Assembly (NCBI GenBank): GCA_963783965.1
Contig: CAWAPQ010000003.1
Span: 186,001-250,000, forward strand
DNA from: Bog-473 sp963783965
GTDB lineage: Bacteria > Actinomycetota > Acidimicrobiia > Acidimicrobiales > RAAP-2
Direction of reading: 5' to 3'
Length of the DNA: 64,000 nt
Position 1 is the stretch's first letter. Each line of letters starts with the position of its first letter. The notes beneath the pieces are model-generated. The model saw only the letters and a list, made by a program, of their open reading frames with translations, did no database searches and was not told the origin of the DNA. Of this stretch, positions 48,763 to 57,034 are shown one piece after another. The position numbers and the translations under genes were made by a program.

Positions 48763-49038
48763 ACGGGGCTCCGAGCACTGACCGTGTCAGCCTCCGACAC
48801 CGGTTCCCGCGTCATAGTGTCGTGATCCCTTCACCTCGTATCGGCAGGGCTGAGCGGCGGTACGAAGCGTGTTCCGATGTGTCCATGGGTCGCCGACAAA
48901 GAGAACTCCCATAGGTCATGTCACGTTCCACCTGTACGACGATGGAACGTGAGCCGCCTTGGTGGAGAGCGCCAGGAAGTGCCCCTGATACAAGCGTGGC
49001 GGGCCGGACACGCCCACTGACCAGCCGATCCTCGCGAT
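48763..49038 (-). promoter_or_regulatory. Intergenic region with a perfect 10-bp inverted repeat
   Basis: The gap lies between the epimerase stop (49039) and the pyruvyltransferase-like start (48762), both on the minus strand. TCACGTTCCA (48921-48930) and TGGAACGTGA (48943-48952) form perfect arms around a 12-base spacer. It could end the upstream transcript as a hairpin, or bind a dimeric regulator 160-190 bases before the downstream gene. No other gene was found here. Confidence 0.5.
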
Positions 49039-50094
49039 TCAGGAGCCCGAGGCCGCTGGCATCGCACTCGCCTGTCGGCGGAGCATGTCATCGATCTCAC
49101 CCGTGGAGAGCAGCTCCTGAATGCGCCGCAGCCGTACGAAGCTCGACGAGACGAAATCGTCGTGGCTGAAGCCGTAGTCGGCATACGCCCGGACGAGCTC
49201 GTTCACCCCAGCGGGCACGCTCCAGCGAAGGTTCAGGTCTGGAAAGACCCCGTGCAGCTTCGAGAAGTCGACGCGATAGTTGCGCAGATCCGGTCCGGCC
49301 TCGGCGGCAAAGGTGATCTTCGACCCGGGGACAGCGTCGCGGACGAGCTCCGCAATCTCGCGGACCTGCACGTTGTCCTCTGCTCGACCCACGTTGAAGG
49401 CCTCATCGTGCACCAACTCGCGCGGTGCTTCGAGCATGGCGAGGAAGGAGCGCGAGATGTCCTCGACGTGCACCAACGGCCTCCAGGGTGATCCGTCACT
49501 CTGCAGGCAGACTTCACCCGTCGTCATGGCAACGGCGGTCAAGTTGTTCACGACGATGTCGAGACGCAGCCGCGACGAGAATCCGTACGCGGTTGCATTG
49601 CGAAGGTAGGTCGGGCTGAACGCGTCGTCGGCGAGGAGGGAGAGCTCCCGCTCGGCCATGGCCTTGGTCTCGCCGTAGGGAGTGACCGGAGACATCTCTG
49701 CCTCCTCGGTGACGGCTTGCGAGCCGGCCGAACCGTAGAGGCTGCACGAGGATGCGAACAGGAATCGCTCGACGCCGGCCTTCTTGGCCGCCTGGCCGAG
49801 ACGGAGGGTCCCGTCGAGGTTGATCGAATACGTTGCGGCAGGATTCAGCTCACCAACCGGATCATTGGACAAGGCCGCCAGGCAGACCACGGCGTCGTAG
49901 CCGGAGCAGTGCCGGGGCTCGACGTCCCGCAGGTCGAGCCTGGCGCGGGAACCGATGTCCTCGGGGCCCGGACCGAAGTCACAGCCCTCGTAGAGCCCGA
50001 GATCGAGGCCATCGACGTCGTGCCCGGCCGCACGCAAGAACGGGACCAGCACTGCTCCGATGTAGCCGCGATCACCTGCGACGAGGACCTTCAT
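49039..50094 (-). CDS. NAD-dependent epimerase/dehydratase (nucleotide-sugar type)
   Basis: Extended SDR of 351 residues: VLVAGDRGYIGAVLVPFLRA (cofactor loop), VVCLAALSNDPVGELNPAAT, RFLFASSCSLYGSAGS, and the catalytic Tyr-x3-Lys in PYGETKAMAER. WRPLVHVEDISRSFLAML is typical of sugar-modifying members. It lies in a run with a cytidylyltransferase and a C-methyltransferase. In similar deoxysugar sets this enzyme epimerises or reduces the 4-keto intermediate. The 283 bases before its start contain a nested hairpin (50175-50231). Confidence 0.88.
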   Translation of the reverse strand: MKVLVAGDRGYIGAVLVPFLRAAGHDVDGLDLGLYEGCDFGPGPEDIGSRARLDLRDVEPRHCSGYDAVVCLAALSNDPVGELNPAATYSINLDGTLRLGQAAKKAGVERFLFASSCSLYGSAGSQAVTEEAEMSPVTPYGETKAMAERELSLLADDAFSPTYLRNATAYGFSSRLRLDIVVNNLTAVAMTTGEVCLQSDGSPWRPLVHVEDISRSFLAMLEAPRELVHDEAFNVGRAEDNVQVREIAELVRDAVPGSKITFAAEAGPDLRNYRVDFSKLHGVFPDLNLRWSVPAGVNELVRAYADYGFSHDDFVSSSFVRLRRIQELLSTGEIDDMLRRQASAMPAASGS

Positions 50095-50174
50095 TGCTTC
50101 CCTTGCGATCTTCTAGAGGTCGGACGAACTGCAGCACAGCCCGCTGGTGATTGGAGCGCGGCCTTCCGGCGCTG

Positions 50175-50231
50175 ATACCGCCGGCCGACCCGCCCCGCGG
50201 GTCACCGATGTCCTGCAGGGCGGTATTCGCC
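50175..50231 (-). promoter_or_regulatory. Nested hairpin in the epimerase leader
   Basis: The inner stem is GACCCGC (50187-50193), loop CCC, GCGGGTC (50197-50203). The outer stem is ATACCGCC (50175-50182) with GGCGGTAT (50219-50226), extended by GGCG (50168-50171) with CGCC (50228-50231). All arms are perfect. It lies 80-130 bases upstream of the epimerase start and 150 bases downstream of the PIG-L stop, so it may be a terminator, an attenuator or a structured RNA leader. Confidence 0.5.
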
Positions 50232-50377
50232 CTGACGAAAGCGCCGCGGTCGATCGGGTGCCGATTTTGTTGTTCGTCCGTTGGCTCGCTGTTGTGACTC
50301 TCGAGACATTGCGGTCGAACGACGACGATGCGTCCCGCAGCTCCAACGGGTGAAGAGACCCTGTCTGCAGCCGTGTC

Positions 50378-51040
50378 CTACGACGGCGCCGACAGCCGCA
50401 GGACGGACTTCGTCGAGCTGAAGGCTTCGGAGTACGGCGCTCGAGATTCCATGCCCCGGAGGCGGGCGAGGCCCAGGAAGACCTCGTCGTCCCACCAGTC
50501 GCGACTGGCCTGCGACGGGAAGCACTTGTGCAGCAGCTCCACCTTCCGGTGGGCCAGGTCGGCTGTCAACGGGACGTACACGGAAGGGCGCGCGAGGTCG
50601 CCGTCCCACTTCGGAATCTCGTACGCCAAGGAGAGCTGATCCCGAAAGACGGTCGGCACCACTTCACCGATCGTCCGGTGGTCCTGATGAGCATCGTGGC
50701 ACGACGGCGCCAGAATGAGGTCCGGCGTCCACGTACGCGCCACGTCCTCGAGAATGTCCTTCACCCGATCCCAGACCGTGGGCAGGCGACCTTCGGGCAG
50801 CTGGTGGAGATCGAGGGTGAGATCGGCCCCGGGAAGGAAGGCCGCAGCGGCCTGTCGCGCCTCGCCGTGACGCTCGTCGGTCCCGGTGAGGACAACAGAG
50901 CGGGCACGCAATCCGGGGTGGCTCTCGGCCAGGGTGAGCAAGGTCCCGCCCGCACCGATTTCGATGTCATCGGGGTGCGCGCCGATGGCCAAGACGGCCA
51001 ATGGCCTGTCCGCCGGCACACTGAGGAGAAGTGAAAGCAC
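50378..51040 (-). CDS. PIG-L family N-deacetylase (LmbE-like)
   Basis: Zinc-dependent deacetylase acting on N-acetyl sugars or related amides, 220 residues. The metal ligands are visible: VLAIGAHPDDIEIGAGGTLL (AHPDD with His and Asp) and APSCHDAHQDHRTIGEVVPT (distal HxxDH). The rest of the fold fits, including VVLTGTDERHGEARQAAAAF. It sits between the cytidylyltransferase and the epimerase. In a glycan locus it would free an amine, for example on a GlcNAc-type residue, or prepare an amino-deoxysugar. It follows the upstream gene by 7 bases. Confidence 0.9.
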   Translation of the reverse strand: MLSLLLSVPADRPLAVLAIGAHPDDIEIGAGGTLLTLAESHPGLRARSVVLTGTDERHGEARQAAAAFLPGADLTLDLHQLPEGRLPTVWDRVKDILEDVARTWTPDLILAPSCHDAHQDHRTIGEVVPTVFRDQLSLAYEIPKWDGDLARPSVYVPLTADLAHRKVELLHKCFPSQASRDWWDDEVFLGLARLRGMESRAPYSEAFSSTKSVLRLSAPS

Positions 51041-51047
51041 GGTCAGA

Positions 51048-51848
51048 TCAGACCGCGGCCGGGCCAGATCGCTCCGGATCCCAGATCATCCACGGGCAAT
51101 CGGCGCGGTGGTAGCGGTCATCGAGCTGTGCCCGCTCCTTCACCGTGTCGGCGGGTGACCAGTAGCCCTTGTACGGGTAGGCCATGACACGCCCTCGACG
51201 GACCAGCCGGACGAGGGCATCCTCGACCAGATCCTCGTCCTCGTGGAGCTCGTCGAAGATCTCGGGTCGAAAGAGGAAGTAGCCGCCGTTCTCCCAGTGG
51301 CGCAGATCCCGCATCGGCGTGACGCCCGTGATCATGCCGTCGTCGGCGATGTCGACGGCGTGATGGGACGACTGGGGGGGCACGGCCAGCAGACTGGCCA
51401 CGGCGTTGCTCTCCGAGAAGCGGTCGATCATGTCCGGCAGGGGGGCGTTCGTGAGGACGTCCGCGTAGTTCGCCATGAACATGGGCTCGTTTTCGACGAA
51501 GCGACGAACGCGCCGCAGCCGTTCTCCGATTTGAGAGTTCAGCCCCGTGTCGACCAACGTGATCTGCCAATCGGAGATGTCGGTGTTGAACAACTTCGGT
51601 TCATGGGTGCCTCGCTCCAGGACGAAGTCGTTGGACCGGGTCTCGTCGTAGTTGAGGAAGAAATCCTTCACCGCGGACGCGCCATAACCGAGGCAGAGCA
51701 CGAAGTCGGTGTGCCCGAAGTGGGCGTAGTACCGCATGACGTGCCAGACCAGCGGCCGCTCACCGACGAGAGCCATGGGCTTGGGACCGGTTGTGATGCC
51801 ATCGCGCATCCGCATCCCGAGTCCGCCGCAGAAGAGGACTACTTTCAT
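51048..51848 (-). CDS. Glucose-1-phosphate cytidylyltransferase-like nucleotidyltransferase
   Basis: Makes an NDP-sugar, probably CDP-glucose, from a sugar-1-phosphate. The 266 residues start with VVLFCGGLGMRMRDGITTGP and KPMALVGERPLVWHVMRYYA, the RfbF-type version of the nucleotide loop. Others are DFVLCLGYGASAVKDFF, FMANYADVLTNAPLPDMI (metal Asp) and WENGGYFLFRPEIFD. It lies 9 bases after the C-methyltransferase gene on the same strand. CDP-glucose 4,6-dehydratase was not seen in the window, so the pathway must draw on another locus or differ. Confidence 0.88.
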   Translation of the reverse strand: MKVVLFCGGLGMRMRDGITTGPKPMALVGERPLVWHVMRYYAHFGHTDFVLCLGYGASAVKDFFLNYDETRSNDFVLERGTHEPKLFNTDISDWQITLVDTGLNSQIGERLRRVRRFVENEPMFMANYADVLTNAPLPDMIDRFSESNAVASLLAVPPQSSHHAVDIADDGMITGVTPMRDLRHWENGGYFLFRPEIFDELHEDEDLVEDALVRLVRRGRVMAYPYKGYWSPADTVKERAQLDDRYHRADCPWMIWDPERSGPAAV

Positions 51849-51857
51849 TTCGTCACC

Positions 51858-53090
51858 TCAGACAATCTCGAGTTCGGGAATGGGAAAGACCAGGCGCGCC
51901 CCCCATGACCGGACGTAGTCCAGTTGCACAGAGATCTCTTCGCGCAGATTCCACGGCAGGACGAGCACGTAGTCCGGCTGCGTCTGGGCCAGGCGCTCGG
52001 GCCCGTAAATCGGGATGTGGGTACCCGGCAGGTACTTCCCCTGTTTCACGGGGCTGCGGTCGACGGTGTACTGGAGGAGGTCCTCCCGGATGCCGCAATG
52101 GTTGAGCAGCGTGTTGCCCTTGCCGGGCGCGCCGTAACCGGCCACCGACCGGCCCTCCCTCGCCGCGCCGACGAGAAAGTCGAGGAGGTCGCTCTTGATG
52201 GTGAGGACCTCGGCCGCGAATCCGGCATGTCCGTCCAGCGTGTGCAAGCCGGCGCGGTCCTCTTGGTCCAGGAGCGCCTTTACCCGTGCCGTCGGCTCAC
52301 CCGGGTACTCCTCGGGACGGGCGAACACGCGCAGCGATCCGCCGTGGGTGTCCAGCTCTTCGACATCGAAGACTCGGAGTCCGGCCGTGGCCAGTGCCCT
52401 GGACGCGGTAAGGAGCGAGAGGTACGAGTAGTGCTCGTGGTAGATGGTGTCGAATTGGCGCCGTTGCATCAGGCGGAGGAGGTGGGGGAACTCCAGGGAG
52501 ATCACGCCCGTGTCCTTGACCAGCGCGCGCAGGCCCGCCGCGAAGTCCCGAATGTCGGGGACGTGGGGGAAGACATTGTTCGCCACCACCAGGTCGGCCC
52601 GTCCGTGCCGCTCCGCGATGCCGGTCCCGGTCATGGAGCCCAGGAACTCCACGACGGATTCGATGCCGAGGGACTGGGCCACCTCGGCGACGTTCTTTGC
52701 CGGCTCGATTCCCAGGACCGGGACCCCTTCGGCCAGGAAATGCTGGAGCAGGTACCCGTCGTTGCTCGCCACCTCGACCACGAGGTTGTCCGAGGAGAGG
52801 CGGAGCCGCTCGATCATGGAGTCGGCGAACCGCTTGGCGTGGGCGACCCAGGAATCGGAGTACGACGAGAAATAGGCGTAGTCGGAGAAGATGTCCTCAC
52901 CGGACACGTACGCCGGCAACTGCACGAGAAGGCAGGACGAGCACTGTCGGACGTGGAGCGGGTAGAAGATCTCGGGTTGGTCGAGCTGGTTCGCCGAGAC
53001 GTAGCTCTCGCAGAGCGGCGACATCCCCAGGTCGACGAAGGTCTGGGTGAGGCGCTGGCCGCAGAGGCGGCATAGGCATTGGGACGACAT
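51858..53090 (-). CDS. Deoxysugar C-methyltransferase (TylC3/NovU-like)
   Basis: SAM-dependent enzyme that methylates carbon next to a keto group on a nucleotide sugar. The 410 residues carry an N-terminal zinc module (CLCRLCGQRL and VRQCSSCLLVQL, two Cys pairs), a SAM motif VVEVASNDGYLLQHFLAEGV with GIEPAKNVAEVAQ, the active site IYHEHYSYLSLLTASRAL and the C-terminal Methyltransf_14 domain (GRSVAGYGAPGKGNTLLNHC, LPGTHIPIYGPERLAQ). ATG 53090 is chosen. It is first in the minus-strand deoxysugar run and divergent from a degenerate paralogue at 53330. Confidence 0.93.
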   Translation of the reverse strand: MSSQCLCRLCGQRLTQTFVDLGMSPLCESYVSANQLDQPEIFYPLHVRQCSSCLLVQLPAYVSGEDIFSDYAYFSSYSDSWVAHAKRFADSMIERLRLSSDNLVVEVASNDGYLLQHFLAEGVPVLGIEPAKNVAEVAQSLGIESVVEFLGSMTGTGIAERHGRADLVVANNVFPHVPDIRDFAAGLRALVKDTGVISLEFPHLLRLMQRRQFDTIYHEHYSYLSLLTASRALATAGLRVFDVEELDTHGGSLRVFARPEEYPGEPTARVKALLDQEDRAGLHTLDGHAGFAAEVLTIKSDLLDFLVGAAREGRSVAGYGAPGKGNTLLNHCGIREDLLQYTVDRSPVKQGKYLPGTHIPIYGPERLAQTQPDYVLVLPWNLREEISVQLDYVRSWGARLVFPIPELEIV

Positions 53091-53329
53091 GACTCCCCGT
53101 TTCGGCACGAGAGCGGACGAATTGGAAAGAGGTGCGGGCCTCCGCCTTGATACGCTGAGCAGGGCCTGAGAAGTGGCAATGGCGGGTGCCGTTCGGGGCG
53201 TGCAGACCCGTCCCGGGGGCCGTGGCACCGGTATCACACGTTTCGGGGGCCGCTCTGTCTGTGAGGTCGTGACGGATCGCGTTGACGTCACGCCAGGCTG
53301 GCCGGCGTCCCGGTCGAGAGGAGACCGTG
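53091..53329. promoter_or_regulatory. Divergent promoter region between two methyltransferase paralogues
   Basis: A 239-base gap that must drive both the minus-strand deoxysugar run and the plus-strand paralogue. A GAGAGGAGA site at about 53315-53323 serves the plus-strand gene. GGTGCC/GGCACC arms at about 53185-53235 are weak. No operator is evident. Confidence 0.35.
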
Positions 53330-54442
53330 GTGGGCAGTCACGCCTGTCGATCGTGTGCAGGGCATTCCGGCCGGATGGTGCTCGACCTGGGCAACCAGCC
53401 GGCCTGCGATCATTTTCCTGCGTCCGACGACCGGGATTCCGACCCGACGTACCCGCTCCAGATGTGGCTGTGCTCGACGTGCGGCCTGGCACAGCTCCTG
53501 GGCGAGCCCATTGAGGCGGAGGAGCCGCTCGGTACCGAGCCCGAAGCGCTCGTCGCGCAGTCCGTCGACGCCGTCGAGCGGCTGGCGGCGACCGGGTGGC
53601 TCACCGGTCGAAGGACGGTGGTCGAGTTCCCCAGTCCTCACGGAGGGTCGTGGCTCGGTCTGCTGAACGACCGGGGCTTGGAGACGGTCGCCGACGGCGG
53701 TCCGGGAGACCTGGTCATCGACTCCTTCGGCATGATGCACGAGCCCGATCAGGCCTCGGCTCTGGCGGAGAGAATCGCCCGGGTGGCCCCGGGCGGGGTC
53801 CTCTTGCTCCAGTACCACTCGCTGGACACCATCATCCGCTTGGGCCAGTGGAATGCCCTCCGGCACGGGCACTTTGCGTACTACTCGACCAGTGCGCTGG
53901 CGGGCATGTTGGAGGCCAACGGCTTCAAGCCAGGGACGGCGTGGTCGTTCGAGCTCTATGGCGGCACGATCCTGTTGGCCGCCTGCAGGGAATCCGACGG
54001 AGGCCGTGAAGAGGACGACTCGGTGACGGCGCTCCTGTCGGACGACAGCGCGCAGGGCGTACGGGATGCGGCTGCGGTCGGAAGCCTGCAGAGCCAGGCG
54101 GAGGCCCATGCCCGGGGTCTCCACAACTGGCTCGTCTCGCGGCAGGACGACGGAAGATCCGTCATGGGATACGGCGCCGCCTCGCGTGCGGTCGCGCTCC
54201 TCTGCAAAGCGGGAGTGGACCGCCGACTGCTGCCGGCGGTCGTCGACACGTCGACGGCGAAGCACGGACTCCGCATGCCGGGGACGGACATTCCCATCGT
54301 CGGTCCGGCCGCGCTCACCGCAACCGGCCCGCACGACGTTCTCCTCTTCGTGCCCGATCTGCTGAGTGAGGTCCGCAGGACCTTTCCCGAGGTGGAAGCA
54401 GCAGGAGGGAGATGGGTGGATGCGGAGGCCCTGCGCGGCTGA
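53330..54442 (+). CDS. Paralogue of the C-methyltransferase with a degenerate SAM motif
   Basis: A 370-residue protein of the same architecture as the gene at 51858: N-terminal Cys pairs (CRSCAGH and LCSTCGLAQL), a shortened middle domain and an intact C-terminal Methyltransf_14 domain (GRSVMGYGAASRAVALLCKA, MPGTDIPIVGPAALTA). In the middle domain the SAM-binding EVASNDGYLL is replaced by EFPSPHGGSWLGLL, and the active-site HEHYSYL by HGHFAYY. The start is GTG 53330 (53327 is possible). It may be a non-methylating partner or a neofunctionalised enzyme. It is convergent with the sigma factor gene across a strong hairpin. Confidence 0.8.
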   Translation: MGSHACRSCAGHSGRMVLDLGNQPACDHFPASDDRDSDPTYPLQMWLCSTCGLAQLLGEPIEAEEPLGTEPEALVAQSVDAVERLAATGWLTGRRTVVEFPSPHGGSWLGLLNDRGLETVADGGPGDLVIDSFGMMHEPDQASALAERIARVAPGGVLLLQYHSLDTIIRLGQWNALRHGHFAYYSTSALAGMLEANGFKPGTAWSFELYGGTILLAACRESDGGREEDDSVTALLSDDSAQGVRDAAAVGSLQSQAEAHARGLHNWLVSRQDDGRSVMGYGAASRAVALLCKAGVDRRLLPAVVDTSTAKHGLRMPGTDIPIVGPAALTATGPHDVLLFVPDLLSEVRRTFPEVEAAGGRWVDAEALRG

Positions 54443-54453
54443 AGGGGCGTGCT

Positions 54454-54483
54454 GGGGCGACACCGCTGAGACGGTGCCGCCCC
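54454..54483. terminator. Strong bidirectional hairpin terminator
   Basis: GGGGCG-A-CACCG (54454-54465), loop CTGAGA, CGGTG-C-CGCCCC (54472-54483): a 12-bp stem with one A/C mismatch. It lies exactly between two convergent genes that stop at 54442 and 54490. There is no T-run, as is common for GC-rich actinobacterial terminators. Confidence 0.75.
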
Positions 54484-54489
54484 CGGCGA

Positions 54490-55119
54490 CTACCCCGGGA
54501 CGGGAGCCTCCATGTCGGCCAGGATCTGTCGCAGGTGATCGAGACAGCGTCCCCTCGTCGGCCCGATGCTCCCGATCGGCATCCTCAGTTGCTCGGCGAT
54601 CTCCTTGTAGGGAAGGTCGTCGTCACCCATCAACAAGCCGAGGAGACGCTGGCAGCGCGGCGAGAGCTGCTCTGCCGCCTTTCGAATCGCACTCTCCTGC
54701 TCGCCTCTGAGGAGGCCTGCGTCGAGAGGGTCCGCCTTCTCGTCCGCCATGAAGTACACGAGGTCGTTGGCTGAGACGACGACCTGGCGGGTGGCGATCC
54801 TCAGGCTCTCGCGCCGCGAGGTGGTCGCCAGCCAGGCGCCGAGCCGTTCCGGCTGTTCGATCCGATCGAGGTTCTCCACCAGACGCAGCCAGGTCGTCTG
54901 GCACACTTCCGCCACATCTGCATCACTCAACCGGCATCGCCGGGCGATGGCCGCCACCAACCCGCCGAAGCGGGCGATGAGGGCTTCCCACGCCGAGGCC
55001 ACGCCCTCGCGAGCCTGTTCCACTATCAGCACAAGGTCGGCATCGTCTGCCGAAGATGTTTCCGCCTGTCTCCGCGAACTGCTACGTCGAGGATCCGCCG
55101 CCTGATTGATCGCCACCAC
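54490..55119 (-). CDS. ECF-type RNA polymerase sigma factor
   Basis: Sigma-70 family factor of 209 residues. Region 2 spans AWEALIARFGGLVAAIARRC, ADVAEVCQTTWLRLVENLDR and ERLGAWLATTSRRESLRI. Region 4 spans LSPRCQRLLGLLMGDDDLPY, KEIAEQLRMPIGSIGPTRGR and CLDHLRQIL, where the helix-turn-helix is clear. The N-terminal 25 residues are an Arg/Ser-rich extension. No anti-sigma gene lies next to it. It is downstream of the sugar transferase on the same strand with 322 bases between, and may control some of the glycan genes here. That is inference. Confidence 0.88.
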   Translation of the reverse strand: MVAINQAADPRRSSSRRQAETSSADDADLVLIVEQAREGVASAWEALIARFGGLVAAIARRCRLSDADVAEVCQTTWLRLVENLDRIEQPERLGAWLATTSRRESLRIATRQVVVSANDLVYFMADEKADPLDAGLLRGEQESAIRKAAEQLSPRCQRLLGLLMGDDDLPYKEIAEQLRMPIGSIGPTRGRCLDHLRQILADMEAPVPG

Positions 55120-55441
55120 AATCTCTCCATCTCATCGCTGAGGTCTCTCGACACCAGCTCGGGTCATCCGAAAGCCCCCTCGTCGCCAATCGGTTGCCAA
55201 TCGGTTATGTCACACCCAATAGTCCCGAACAGACAGGGACGCGTCATCCCCTCTTTTGGGGATCTGCAGGCCTCCGATTGGGGAATCAGCGGTGCCCGAG
55301 ACCCGCGGGCAACGCGCCGGGGTCGAGGCGGTGGGCAAGACCAGGTGGCAGCACGGCACACACGCACGTCAGGCGGTTCGGCTGCGACGCCAGTCGCGGC
55401 ATCGGCTGCACGGGTGCGACCGGCGGAGGGGCTGCGGCTGT
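55120..55441 (-). promoter_or_regulatory. Sigma-factor upstream region with an 11-bp tandem repeat
   Basis: 322 bases with no convincing gene. GCCAATCGGTT occurs twice in direct tandem (55185-55195 and 55196-55206), 66-87 bases upstream of the sigma factor start. This could bind an activator or be part of an autoregulated promoter. The rest shows nothing recognisable. Confidence 0.4.
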
Positions 55442-57034
55442 CTAGCCGGCCTCGGCGGCCGCCGGCAGGGGTTCCCGCTCCCGGCGGTGGGCGTTCAGGA
55501 TCTGTGCGATCACCATCGGCACCGTCGCCAGAATGATGTAGAGGTCGAGCCCGACCGACCAGTTGTCGACGTACAAGAGGTCCAGCCTGCGATAGGCATG
55601 GAACGACGGGTTGTCCCGCGCCTCGAGCTGCCACAGCCCGGTGATACCAGGCTTGACGTCGTGCCGGCGGAGCAGCTCCGAGTCGAACTGCGCAACTTCG
55701 TCAGGAATGGCAGGACGAGGGCCGACCAAGCTCATTGTCCCGGTCAGGACGTTGAAGAGCTGAGGGAGCTCGTCAATGCTCAAGGCCCGGACGACTGATC
55801 CGACCTTTGTGATCCTCGGGTCGTGTGCCGCCTTGAAGAGGGGACCGTCGGTGCGCTCGTTGATTGCCTCGAGGGCGGCGTCCCTCTCGGAGCCCGGTGT
55901 CATGGTTCGCAGCTTGTAGACCTCGAAGGGCTGGCCGTTCAACCCGACCCTCACCTGCCGGTAGATGGCCGGACCCCGATCTTCGAGTCGGATGGCGATG
56001 GCAGCCAGCAGAATGATGGGCGCAGTGATCAGCAAGCCGATCGTCGCTCCGAGCACATCGACGACCCGCTTCGCCGCAAGCTGCCACCTGGGGTGCCGCT
56101 CCGGCTCGACGTACAGGAAGGTCTCCCCGCTCATCGGTGACCAGCGGACCCGGCGCGCCCGCAGTCCCTGGAAGCCCGGCCAGACCTGTACGTGGAGCCC
56201 CTCCGCCGTCCCGAGCTCTATGGCGGCCCGGACCTCGGATGCGGAAAGCGCGTTGGCCACCAGCAGGACGCCGCTGGCGCCGGTCTTCCGGGCCATTTCC
56301 GGAAGCTCATCGAGAGTCTGTCCGTTGCACAAGTGTTCCCATTCCGCACGGGGCCTGGGTTCCCCGATGAGGCCCCGCACCTCGTAGCCCAGCTCAGGTT
56401 GCGTGTTCAGCATGGTCGAGACGGCGAGAGCGTCGTCGTTGGTCCCGATCATGATCAGCCCACGCTGGTGACGGCCCAGGGCACGCTCGAAACGCAGCCA
56501 GTGCCCGAACATGCTGCGCAGGGCCACCAGGGCGAGAAAGCACGATCCGGCGGCGACGATGGCCATCCGGTCGCCGTCGCCCCAGTCTCCGCGCACCAGC
56601 TTGAGCGCGACGGTGCCCACGGCAACGGCAAGGAGGACCCGGGCCACCTCCTGCCCTCGCTGCACGCACTGGCGCGCCCGGTAGAGCCTCAGAACCTTCA
56701 TTGTGATCAGCGTCACGAGCAAGGCGGCCAGTGCGGCACCCCACTCACGAGCCGGGCTCGTGGACGGCATGTCGATGGTGCCCAAGGCAAACCAGGTCGC
56801 GCCGGCGGCAACGACATCGAGGATGAGGAGTCGCGCCTTCAGCCCGCTACGGAGCTGGGCGATCGGCGGTTGGCCGACGACGTCCTGGCCGTCTTGGAGC
56901 TGCCCCGCCTGGACCTGCAGGAGGGGCGCATCCACCACATCGCCCGATGGCTCTTCGAGAAGACTCTTTGTCACCTTCTCGACGGAAGGAGCCCACCGGC
57001 CTGTGGTCAGGTCTGACGACACGGCCTCACCCAC
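55442..57034 (-). CDS. Polyprenyl glycosylphosphotransferase (WbaP/WcaJ/CpsE-like)
   Basis: Starts exopolysaccharide assembly by loading a sugar-1-phosphate (often Glc or Gal) onto undecaprenyl phosphate. The 530 residues have about four N-terminal membrane segments (LLILDVVAAGATWFALG, WGAALAALLVTLITMKVL), a Rossmann-like CoA-binding-type middle (RGLIMIGTNDDALAVSTML) and a C-terminal catalytic domain after WQLAAKRVVDVLGATIGLLI: GPAIYRQVRVGLNGQPFEVY, KLRTM, SIDELPQLFNVLTGTMSLVG and GPRP, plus PGITGLWQLEARD. It has its own upstream region, divergent from the HIT-like gene. Confidence 0.94.
   Translation of the reverse strand: MGEAVSSDLTTGRWAPSVEKVTKSLLEEPSGDVVDAPLLQVQAGQLQDGQDVVGQPPIAQLRSGLKARLLILDVVAAGATWFALGTIDMPSTSPAREWGAALAALLVTLITMKVLRLYRARQCVQRGQEVARVLLAVAVGTVALKLVRGDWGDGDRMAIVAAGSCFLALVALRSMFGHWLRFERALGRHQRGLIMIGTNDDALAVSTMLNTQPELGYEVRGLIGEPRPRAEWEHLCNGQTLDELPEMARKTGASGVLLVANALSASEVRAAIELGTAEGLHVQVWPGFQGLRARRVRWSPMSGETFLYVEPERHPRWQLAAKRVVDVLGATIGLLITAPIILLAAIAIRLEDRGPAIYRQVRVGLNGQPFEVYKLRTMTPGSERDAALEAINERTDGPLFKAAHDPRITKVGSVVRALSIDELPQLFNVLTGTMSLVGPRPAIPDEVAQFDSELLRRHDVKPGITGLWQLEARDNPSFHAYRRLDLLYVDNWSVGLDLYIILATVPMVIAQILNAHRREREPLPAAAEAG

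Noticed and set aside
50113..50346. A 77-codon frame in the epimerase leader
   Set aside because: It lies across the nested hairpin and shows no coding character.
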